The notes under the pieces were generated by a model. The model saw only the letters and a list, made by a program, of their open reading frames with translations, searched no databases and was not told the origin of the DNA. DNA of 64,000 bases. Origin: Acidimicrobiales bacterium (GTDB taxonomy: Bacteria; Actinomycetota; Acidimicrobiia; Acidimicrobiales; Aldehydirespiratoraceae). The position numbers and the translations under genes were made by a program. Position 1 is the first letter of the stretch. Each line of letters begins with the position of its first letter. Location of the stretch: contig JAJCXX010000006.1 in the NCBI GenBank assembly GCA_029263195.1, forward strand, positions 1 through 64,000, in the 5' to 3' direction. This document shows positions 24,928 to 32,198 of the stretch, piece by piece.

Positions 24928-25644
24928 TCAGAGGACCGATTCGAGGATGATCGTGACCATGTCGGAGAGCGACGTCTCGCGGTCCTCGGGGCTGAGTGCC
25001 TCTCCGGTGACCATGTCGTCGCTGACCGAGCAGACCGCGAGAGCCGAAGCCCCCCGCTCGGCCGCCAGTCCGTAGAGCCCGGCCGCTTCCATCTCGACGG
25101 CAAGCACCCCCATTCGCACCAGCGGCGCCATTGTCTCCTCGAGCGACAGGTTGGTCGGCCCGTAGAAGAGATCCGAGGTCATGATGTTGCCGACGTGCAC
25201 GTTCTTGCCGAGCGCCTCGGCGGCGTCGACCGCGGCTCGCACCAGGTTGTAGTCAGCAATCGCGGCGAAGTCCCAGCCGGAGAATCGAGCCCGGTTGACC
25301 CCAGAGTCGGTGCAGGCCCCGACTCCGATCACCACGTCCATCAAGCTCAGGTGGGGCTGAAGCGAGCCGCAGCTTCCCACCCGGATCAGCTTGCGCACGC
25401 CGTAGGTGTCGATGAGTTCCGAGGCGTAGATCGAAATCGACGGAACACCCATGCCGGTGCCCATGACCGACACCCGCTGTCCCTTGTAGGTACCGGTGTA
25501 GCCGAAAATGTTGCGCACGGCCGTCACCTGCTCGGCATCGTCGAGGAACTTCTCGGCGATCCACCTTGCACGTAGTGGGTCGCCCGGAAGCAGGCAGGTT
25601 TCGGCGAAGGCGTCGTCGGGAGCGGAGATGTGAGGTGTCGGCAT
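24928..25644 (-). CDS. deoD: Purine-nucleoside phosphorylase, DeoD type
   Basis: 238 residues, the usual length for hexameric bacterial PNP. Motifs: [35 protein letters not shown] (phosphate site), [26 protein letters not shown] and [11 protein letters not shown], where Asp is the general acid. It phosphorolyses purine (deoxy)nucleosides to base plus (deoxy)ribose-1-phosphate. DeoD enzymes can also cleave nicotinamide riboside, a possible link to the nearby nicotinamide/nicotinate genes (speculative). It is downstream of, and co-directional with, the amidohydrolase. Confidence 0.95.
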   Translation of the reverse strand: MPTPHISAPDDAFAETCLLPGDPLRARWIAEKFLDDAEQVTAVRNIFGYTGTYKGQRVSVMGTGMGVPSISIYASELIDTYGVRKLIRVGSCGSLQPHLSLMDVVIGVGACTDSGVNRARFSGWDFAAIADYNLVRAAVDAAEALGKNVHVGNIMTSDLFYGPTNLSLEETMAPLVRMGVLAVEMEAAGLYGLAAERGASALAVCSVSDDMVTGEALSPEDRETSLSDMVTIILESVL

Positions 25645-25697
25645 GGGTCGACACGGTAATGCCGGGAAACGGCTGATCCGAACTCGGCTCGACTAGA

Positions 25698-27188
25698 TCA
25701 GCGTCGCAGGGCCCGGCCCGGTCGGTCGCCGGTGTGATTCTGGCCCGTCACGATCCGTCGACCGTTGACCCACACGCCATGAATACCGACCGGAGGACGG
25801 GCGGGGTCCTCGTAGGTGCCGACGTCTGTGATCGTGTCGGGGTCGAAGAGCACCATGTCGGCGAACGCACCAACCTCGATCCGGCCTCGATCAGTGATCC
25901 CGAACCGTTTCGCGGGCGCTCCAGTCATGCGATGGACCGCCTCGCCGAGCTCGAGAACTCCGGCATCGCGAACATAGCGACCCAATACTCGGGGGAAGGT
26001 GCCCCAGAGCCTCGGGTGAGGCTTGCCGCCGGCCGGAATTCCATCGGATCCGATCAAGGTCAGGGGGTGGGTCATCACGGTGCGAACGTCGCCCTCATCC
26101 ATGATCTCGAACACGGCGAACGTGCCGTTGCCGCCATCGACCACGATCCGCTCGGCCGCGGCCCGAAGATCAAGGCCGAGTTCGGCCGCCAGATCCGAAA
26201 GTCGTCGACCTTCGATCTCGGGCTTGTCGGGCGCCGACCCGATCAGGACCTGATCGCCGTTGAGATCTCCGAAGGGTCGGGTGCCCGAGACGCTGTCGCC
26301 GCCCAGGGCACCTTGGCGGATTAGCTGCTCCAGCGAGGTGCTTCCGGCCGTGTAGGGATACTGATCGAGAGCCACGTCGACACCGCGGGCCCGGGCTTCG
26401 TCGACCATCGCCAGGGTTTGCACGACCCGGCCCCAGTTGTCGCGTCCGGCGGCCTTGTGATGCGACAGTTGCACGGCCACGCCCGAACGTTCGCCGACAC
26501 GGATCGCCTCGGCGACCGCGGCCTCGAGGCCGGCCCCTTCGTTGCGAATGTGCGATGTGTACACGCCCCCGGCCTCGGCAACCACACTGGCCAAGTCGGC
26601 CAGTTCCTCCTCGGGGGCGTATGTGCCGGGCTCATACGCCAGACCGCTCGACATACCGAGCGCGCCGGAGCGGAGGGCCTCGCTGACGTGTTCGGCCATC
26701 TGATCGAGTTCGGCTGAGGACGCGGCGCGGTTCTCATGGCGCCCCATCACCTCGGTTCGAATGGTGCCGTGTCCGGCCAGGACTCCCACATTGCATGAGG
26801 CCGGTTCACGGTCGAGCAACTCGAAGTATCCGGCGTGATTGCTCCACGAAGCGGCGACCTCGTTTCCGAATCCGAGGAGGGCCCGGTCGGTCAGTGGTCC
26901 GGTGCCGCAGTTGCCGACTACCACGGTGGTCACGCCCTGCAGCGTCTTGCAACGATGCGTCGGTTCGATCAGCACCGCCAGGTCGTCATGAGTGTGAACG
27001 TCGATGAAGCCGGGCGACAGGACCAGGCCTGCACCATCGATTTGGACTCCGGCCGAATCGCCTTGTGTCCCGACCCCGACGATCCGGTCATCGCTCACCG
27101 ATACATCGGCCACGAACGGGCGTGCACCGCTGCCATCGACCACGGTCGTGTTTCTGATGATCAATTCGGGTCGATCGGACATGGCCAT
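25698..27188 (-). CDS. D-aminoacylase / N-acyl-D-amino-acid deacylase family amidohydrolase
   Basis: 496 residues. Features include FIDVHTHDDLAV (HxH metal motif), VVVGNCGTG, SGLAYEPGTYAPEEEL, YTSHIRNEG and VQLSHHKAAGRDNWG. These are typical of zinc D-aminoacylases and related dihydroorotase-like amidohydrolases. The family hydrolyses N-acyl-D-amino acids or related amides. It is cytoplasmic. It lies between dinB and deoD on the same strand, with 66- and 53-bp gaps. The substrate cannot be fixed; a role with the nicotinate genes is only suggested by proximity. Confidence 0.88.
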   Translation of the reverse strand: MAMSDRPELIIRNTTVVDGSGARPFVADVSVSDDRIVGVGTQGDSAGVQIDGAGLVLSPGFIDVHTHDDLAVLIEPTHRCKTLQGVTTVVVGNCGTGPLTDRALLGFGNEVAASWSNHAGYFELLDREPASCNVGVLAGHGTIRTEVMGRHENRAASSAELDQMAEHVSEALRSGALGMSSGLAYEPGTYAPEEELADLASVVAEAGGVYTSHIRNEGAGLEAAVAEAIRVGERSGVAVQLSHHKAAGRDNWGRVVQTLAMVDEARARGVDVALDQYPYTAGSTSLEQLIRQGALGGDSVSGTRPFGDLNGDQVLIGSAPDKPEIEGRRLSDLAAELGLDLRAAAERIVVDGGNGTFAVFEIMDEGDVRTVMTHPLTLIGSDGIPAGGKPHPRLWGTFPRVLGRYVRDAGVLELGEAVHRMTGAPAKRFGITDRGRIEVGAFADMVLFDPDTITDVGTYEDPARPPVGIHGVWVNGRRIVTGQNHTGDRPGRALRR

Positions 27189-27254
27189 CCCTGGTGGTAG
27201 TGGGGCGCAGTCTCGCGGACCGGCGGCTGGCTACTCCATTCGTGGAGCCTTCCT

Positions 27255-28463
27255 TCAGCGAGCCTCGACAGGATCAGGAAGGAGCGGAATCCTCGGGCCG
27301 GCGTCGCCTCCGAGCAGGGCCGCCCTACCGATCGACGAGGTTCCGTATCGATCGCGGACCGCATCGAGGGTCTCGTCGAGCTGGCGGGCCGACCGACCGT
27401 CGAAGGGGAGTGACTGCTGTACGGCGTCGGCGGGGGAGAGGTTGGCGATCGTGAGGCCGAGCAGGGTCAGCTTGCGCTGCTCGATCTCGTCTCGTCGCAG
27501 AGCTAGCAGCCGGCGCGATACGTCGAGAAACGTGGCGGTGGACCCGGTGGCTTCGCTGAGAGTGTGAGATCGCGTGTCGCGGCTGAAATCGCCAAACCTG
27601 AACCGAAGGGTGAGGGTTCGGCCGACACGGTGTCCGTTGCGCAGTCGACGCGACACCCGATCAACCAGCTCGAGAAGAATCGTCTCGAGTTCGGCGAAGG
27701 ACCGAGCGCGGCGGCCCAGTGCCCGTTGCGAACCGATCGACGATCGACGCTTCCCGGTGACAACGGGGCGGGGGTCGCGATTGTGGGCAAGAGCGTGGAT
27801 GTGGCGCCCGGACCCGGTGCCGAGAATCGCGACGAGCGGCCCCTCTCCCAAGATCGCGACGTCGCCCACGGTGACGATGCCCTTCTCGGCCAACCTCTCG
27901 GCCGTCTTGGGCCCGACCCCCCATAACCGGCCAACCGGCAGGGGATGGAGGAAGTCGAGTTCGCCATCGGGTTCCACGATGAGCAAACCGTCGGGCTTGC
28001 TGACACCGCTGGCGACCTTCGCGAGGAACTTGGTGCGGGCGACGCCGACCGATATCACCAGGCCGACATCGGCGGCGACACGTCGGCGCAGTTCGGACGC
28101 GATCATCTCCGGCGACCCGACCAGCCGACCGAGGCCCGAGACGTCGAGAAAAGCCTCGTCGATCGAGATGGGCTCGACCAGCGGCGTGGTGTCGTCGAAG
28201 ATCTCGAACACCCGTCGGCTGGCCTCGGTGTAGCTGTCCATCCGAGGCTCGACCGTGATCAGGCCCGGACACAACTCGCGGGCGGTCCGTATGGGCATGG
28301 CGGTGCGAACCCCGAGAGCCCGCGCTTCGTAGCTCGCGGCAAGGATCACACCTCTGCCGACCGCCATGGCTCTACCTCTGAGAGCCGGCCTGTCGCGCTG
28401 CTCGACCGACGCGTAGAACGCGTCGAGATCGGCATGGAGAATGGATGCCGAAACCGAACACAT
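27255..28463 (-). CDS. dinB: DNA polymerase IV (Y-family translesion polymerase)
   Basis: 402 residues. ILHADLDAFYASVEQ (Asp12) and SIDEAFLDVSG (Asp102-Glu103) supply the catalytic carboxylates. SYEARALGVRTAMP and the GIGPKTA-like GVGPKTAERL helix-hairpin-helix are present. It copies damaged DNA with low fidelity. ATG 28463 lies within an actinobacterial LexA box, and a TACCAT hexamer ends six bases before it, consistent with a leaderless, SOS-induced transcript. No C-terminal beta-clamp motif beyond QQSLPF (a good QxxLPF match near residue 360) is needed. Confidence 0.95.
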   Translation of the reverse strand: MCSVSASILHADLDAFYASVEQRDRPALRGRAMAVGRGVILAASYEARALGVRTAMPIRTARELCPGLITVEPRMDSYTEASRRVFEIFDDTTPLVEPISIDEAFLDVSGLGRLVGSPEMIASELRRRVAADVGLVISVGVARTKFLAKVASGVSKPDGLLIVEPDGELDFLHPLPVGRLWGVGPKTAERLAEKGIVTVGDVAILGEGPLVAILGTGSGRHIHALAHNRDPRPVVTGKRRSSIGSQRALGRRARSFAELETILLELVDRVSRRLRNGHRVGRTLTLRFRFGDFSRDTRSHTLSEATGSTATFLDVSRRLLALRRDEIEQRKLTLLGLTIANLSPADAVQQSLPFDGRSARQLDETLDAVRDRYGTSSIGRAALLGGDAGPRIPLLPDPVEAR

Positions 28464-28475
28464 GTTCGTATGGTA
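28455..28475 (-). promoter_or_regulatory. LexA (SOS) box and leaderless promoter of dinB
   Basis: CGAAC at 28455-28459 and GTTCG at 28464-28468 with a 4-base spacer match the actinobacterial/Gram-positive LexA operator core. The spacer holds the dinB start codon. TACCAT on the minus strand (28475-28470) is a -10 candidate, and the predicted transcript would begin at or near the ATG. LexA binding here would block initiation directly. Confidence 0.72.
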
Positions 28476-28507
28476 ATCGCCGGGTCACGACGTTGGCAAA
28501 GCTCGGG

Positions 28508-30040
28508 TCAGACCGTGCCCTCGAAGGCGGGATCCACACCGGCTTGGTCGCCGCCGTCGGTGTCGTGCCACGTGCTCACCACGACCTTCTTGTCGGTGTA
28601 GAAGTCGACCGCATCGACACCCCGGCCGCGAAGCGCCCCGTAGAACGACGACTTTCGACCCCCTACGGGATAAAAGGCGATCGGAGCAGGAGTTCCGACA
28701 TTGATACCGACCTGGCCAGTCTCGACCGACTGTCGGAAGCGCCGAGCCAGGCCACCACGCTCGGTGTAGATCACAGCCGAATGTCCGTAGTCGGAGGCGT
28801 TGATCGTGTCGATGGCTTCGTCGAGGCTGTCGACTGGGTGGATGCATCGAACCGGTCCGAACAGCTCCGTGTCCCAGATGGCGCTGCCCGGCTCGGCCTC
28901 GATCAGGGTCGGGCCCAGCCAGTGACCGTCGGGGTATCCCTCCACCGTCGCCCCCCGGCCATCGACGAGGAGTCGGGCACCGGCTGCTTCGGCGGCATCG
29001 ATGGCGGCGACGTAGCGCTCGAGAGCGGCAGCGTTGATGACCGGCCCCATGCCGGCGTCTGGATCGGTTCCCACACCTAACTTCAACGACTCGGCCTGGG
29101 TCACCAGCCGTTGGACCACATCGTCGTAGATCGATCGGTAGACCAGCAGGTTGGAGCCGGCGAAGCAGCGCTGAGAGGCACATCCGAAAAGCGACGACGA
29201 GATGTTGGCCACACATCGATCGAGCGCGGCGGTGTCGGTGACCACCAGATGATTCTTGGCGCCTCCCTGGGCCTGACATCGCTTCAGATTCCCCGTGACC
29301 CGCTGGTACACCGTCGCGGCGATCTCCGACGACCCGACGAAGGTGAGCCCCTCGACCAGGTCGTGGTCGCTGAGCGCCTCCACCGCCGACTTGTCGCCCA
29401 GCACCATGTTGATCACGCCCGGAGGGAATCCGGCCTCCGCCGCGAGTTCGATCATCCGCACCGTGGTCAACGGACAATGCTCGCTGGGCTTGACCACCAC
29501 GGTGTTGCCGGTGGCCACCGCCCACGAGAAGTAGAGCGGAATCATGGCCGGGAAATTGAACGGGGCGATGACGACGAACACTCCGAGAGGCTCCCGGATG
29601 AACTCGATGTCGACGGCGGTGGCGACGTTTTCGGTCACCGCACCTTTCTGAGTCTCGGGGACGGTGGCGGCGTTCTCCACATACTGGATTGCTCGAAGCA
29701 GCTCACCGAGAGCTTCGGAGACAGACTTGCCGTTTTCCCTGACGATGGTCATCGCCAGCTCATCGCGTGCCTCGTGCAGAAGGTGGCGGTACCGAAACAT
29801 CATCGCGGCTCGGGTCGGCACCGGTGTACGGCGCCACTCACCGAAGGCGTCGGCCGCGGCCCGCACCGCCGAGTCGACCGCGGAATTGGACGACATCGGA
29901 TGGACGGCCAAGCCCTCACCGGTGGCGGGGTCGCTGACGATCACATCGCCCGTTGAGTCGATATCGACCCACTCACCTGCGACGTAGTTCTGCAGGACTC
30001 GCTCGGGGCGATCGACGACAGACGCTTGGGTCGTGGACAT
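28508..30040 (-). CDS. CoA-acylating methylmalonate-semialdehyde-dehydrogenase-like enzyme
   Basis: About 510 residues. APFNFPAMIPLYF is diagnostic of the MMSDH branch of aldehyde dehydrogenases. QGGAKNHLVV and GCASQRCFAG (nucleophilic Cys) follow. ATG 30040 was chosen over 30061 because AGGAG lies at ideal spacing. MMSDH enzymes oxidatively decarboxylate 2-substituted malonate semialdehydes to acyl-CoA. The gene follows an enamidase gene by 29 bp in the same operon. The enamidase product 2-formylglutarate is itself a 2-substituted malonate semialdehyde, so this enzyme could yield glutaryl-CoA and CO2. A generic valine/myo-inositol role is the alternative, but no such genes are here. Confidence 0.85.
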   Translation of the reverse strand: MSTTQASVVDRPERVLQNYVAGEWVDIDSTGDVIVSDPATGEGLAVHPMSSNSAVDSAVRAAADAFGEWRRTPVPTRAAMMFRYRHLLHEARDELAMTIVRENGKSVSEALGELLRAIQYVENAATVPETQKGAVTENVATAVDIEFIREPLGVFVVIAPFNFPAMIPLYFSWAVATGNTVVVKPSEHCPLTTVRMIELAAEAGFPPGVINMVLGDKSAVEALSDHDLVEGLTFVGSSEIAATVYQRVTGNLKRCQAQGGAKNHLVVTDTAALDRCVANISSSLFGCASQRCFAGSNLLVYRSIYDDVVQRLVTQAESLKLGVGTDPDAGMGPVINAAALERYVAAIDAAEAAGARLLVDGRGATVEGYPDGHWLGPTLIEAEPGSAIWDTELFGPVRCIHPVDSLDEAIDTINASDYGHSAVIYTERGGLARRFRQSVETGQVGINVGTPAPIAFYPVGGRKSSFYGALRGRGVDAVDFYTDKKVVVSTWHDTDGGDQAGVDPAFEGTV

Positions 30041-30069
30041 TGGTTCTCCTGTCGTGTTCATCGTTTCGA

Positions 30070-31233
30070 TCAGCCGGCGAAGGTCAGCGTGCGAGATGGG
30101 GGTGGCGTGTTGCGGCTCTTGGTGAAACGGATCGCTCCGTCGATCACCAGCGCGGCGACGGCCAACGTGTCGCCGATGGCGAGCGCCCCCAGAGCGTCGG
30201 CGGCCTGAGATCCCATCGGAGCATCGACCACAGCGAGATCGGCCTCGGCTCCGACTCGCACGACCCCCCGATTGAGACCGTGCAGCTTGGCGGTGTTGCC
30301 GGTGGCGAGGGCCACGGCGTCGGCCGGATCGACACCACCGAACGCCGCTACGTAGGACATCACCCGGAGCACCCCCAACGGTTGCACTCCCGAGCCGGCC
30401 GGGCAGTCGGTGCCGATCACCACTCGGTGGAGTTCGTTGCGTTCTTGGGCGAGACGGGCGATCTGGCCAAGAGTGACGATGTTGCCGTTGTGGACCAACT
30501 CGATGTGGGCGCCGGTCTCGTCGAGGATGCGCACCACATCGCCCAGCGGCAGGCTGGTTGGTCCGCCGTTGACATGACCGGCAACATCGGGATCGACCTC
30601 ACCCACGAAGTCGGCATCGATTACACCACTGCCGGGTATCGACGCTCCACCGGTGTGCACCATCACCTTCATGTCGCGGGCTTGGGCCCAACGAGTCATT
30701 CGTGCCGCCTCGACCGGGTCCTTGAGCCCCGATATTCCGATCTCACCGACCAGCCGACAGCCGGCCGCGGCCAGATCGTCGAAATCGGACTCGACCAAGC
30801 CCTCCTCCAACAGCACCGCGCCGGCGTGCACCTTCACTCCGGACGGCCGCAGATTGGCGAAGGATTTGTGGGCGAGGATCGCCAGCGCCTTCACGCCCGC
30901 TGGATCGGTGGGACGACCCGGCACGTGGGGCTCGCCTGCCGACAGCATGGTGCTGACGCCACCGTGCATGCACGAGTCGATGAAGTCGAAGGTTCGCTGG
31001 CGAGGCGTGAAGTCACCGATCACCGGATGAACGTGGTTGTCGTGCAACCCCGGGATGACGGTCGCTCCGCCGGCATTGATGACGGTGTCGATTCCATCGA
31101 CGTCACAGTCGGACTCGGCGCCGACCGCTGCGATCATCCCGTTGCGCACCACGATGGTGTCGCCATCGACGATGGGTGCGCCCAGATCGCCGGACACGAT
31201 CAAGCCAATCCCTTTGATCACCACATCGCTCAC
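30070..31233 (-). CDS. Enamidase-like amidohydrolase (nicotinate pathway)
   Basis: 387 residues of amidohydrolase fold. It has a HDNHVHP metal site (HxH), KVMVHTGGAS, AGHVNGGPTSL and ELVHNGN, and an Asp in GTDCPAGSG. HVNGGPT and HNGN are hallmarks of enamidase, the binuclear metal enzyme of Eubacterium barkeri that opens 1,4,5,6-tetrahydro-6-oxonicotinate to 2-formylglutarate plus ammonia. It is divergent from a molybdenum hydroxylase operon whose fourth-step partner (6-hydroxynicotinate reductase-like) makes exactly that substrate. It heads a two-gene operon with the semialdehyde dehydrogenase. A relaxed imidazolonepropionase-type specificity is the alternative. Confidence 0.82.
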   Translation of the reverse strand: MSDVVIKGIGLIVSGDLGAPIVDGDTIVVRNGMIAAVGAESDCDVDGIDTVINAGGATVIPGLHDNHVHPVIGDFTPRQRTFDFIDSCMHGGVSTMLSAGEPHVPGRPTDPAGVKALAILAHKSFANLRPSGVKVHAGAVLLEEGLVESDFDDLAAAGCRLVGEIGISGLKDPVEAARMTRWAQARDMKVMVHTGGASIPGSGVIDADFVGEVDPDVAGHVNGGPTSLPLGDVVRILDETGAHIELVHNGNIVTLGQIARLAQERNELHRVVIGTDCPAGSGVQPLGVLRVMSYVAAFGGVDPADAVALATGNTAKLHGLNRGVVRVGAEADLAVVDAPMGSQAADALGALAIGDTLAVAALVIDGAIRFTKSRNTPPPSRTLTFAG

Positions 31234-31355
31234 GACAAGACCTCCCGAACGGAACCATCGACGGTTGGGGGCACGCTCGCCCGTTCACTTGTGTACCAGT
31301 GACCGGATGGTAATGTTGCCCCCGTCACCAGACAAGCGATTGTACGCACATCGAG
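31234..31355. promoter_or_regulatory. Divergent nicotinate promoter region with dyad
   Basis: An imperfect 16-bp dyad CACTTGTGTACCAGTG (31286-31301, 12 of 16 symmetric) overlaps a possible -35 TTGTGT (31289-31294). A TAATGT -10 candidate (31311-31316) lies at 16-bp spacing, reading toward the hydroxylase operon. The dyad is the best candidate operator for the MarR/NicR-like regulator encoded at the operon's end. Confidence 0.45.
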
Positions 31356-32198
31356 ATGACCTATCTGCTGCCCAGAACTATCGAGTCGGCGCTGGAAACG
31401 CTGGCAGATCGCGAACCCACGATCGTCGCCGGAGCCACCGACTACTACCCGGCTCTCGGTCGCCGCGAAGCCACCGGCGACATCATCGACATCAGCCGTC
31501 TCGATGACCTGCGCGGTATCTCCCGCCGCCACGACCACTGGCGCTTCGGATCACTCACCACCTGGACCGACGTGGTCCGAGCCGATCTGCCGGAAGCATT
31601 CGCCGGCCTTCAGGCCGCGGCCTCCGAAGTCGGTGGGAAGCAGATCCAAAACGTCGCCTCGATGGCCGGCAACGTCTGCAACGCATCGCCGGCCGCCGAC
31701 GGAGTGCCGCCGCTGCTCACACTCGATGCCGACATCGAACTCCGATCAGCCACCCAGACCCGGGTGATGCCGATCGGTGACTTCATTCTCGGGAATCGGT
31801 CGACAGATCGACAGCCCGACGAACTCGTCACGGCGATTCTGGTTCCCACCCCGCCGGACGGAGTGGTCGGTGGCTTCGAAAAGCTCGGCGCCCGTGTCTA
31901 TCTGGTCATCTCCATCGTGATGGCCGCGGCGCTGGCCGACATCGACCCGCATGGCACCATCCGGTCAGCACGAATCGCGGTCGGGGCGTGCTCCCCTGTG
32001 GCTCAGCGCCTCACGAAGCTCGAACACGATCTGGTCGGATCCTCGATCCACGACCCGATCGTGCGCTCCATTGGCGAAGATCATCTGGCGGTTCTGTCAC
32101 CAATCGACGATGTTCGAGCCAGCGCGGCCTACCGCACCGCGGTCACTCCGGTTCTGATCGCCAAGGCGCTGCGGGCTTGCGCTGAGGTCGAGTCGTGA
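31356..32198 (+). CDS. Molybdenum hydroxylase FAD-binding (medium) subunit, probable nicotinate dehydrogenase
   Basis: 280 residues of the xanthine-dehydrogenase medium-subunit fold. [11 protein letters not shown] is a variant of the GGT(D) FAD motif, and [22 protein letters not shown] (split here: [11 protein letters not shown] and [11 protein letters not shown]) is the second FAD/Fe-S-contact loop. It transfers electrons from the 2Fe-2S clusters to an acceptor through FAD. A GTGA overlap with the next gene couples it to the catalytic subunit. With that gene it would hydroxylate nicotinate at C6. Confidence 0.85.
   Translation: MTYLLPRTIESALETLADREPTIVAGATDYYPALGRREATGDIIDISRLDDLRGISRRHDHWRFGSLTTWTDVVRADLPEAFAGLQAAASEVGGKQIQNVASMAGNVCNASPAADGVPPLLTLDADIELRSATQTRVMPIGDFILGNRSTDRQPDELVTAILVPTPPDGVVGGFEKLGARVYLVISIVMAAALADIDPHGTIRSARIAVGACSPVAQRLTKLEHDLVGSSIHDPIVRSIGEDHLAVLSPIDDVRASAAYRTAVTPVLIAKALRACAEVES

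Noticed and set aside
29953-31302. 449-residue open frame opposite the enamidase gene
   Set aside because: No domain or start signal; the minus-strand reading has clear amidohydrolase motifs.
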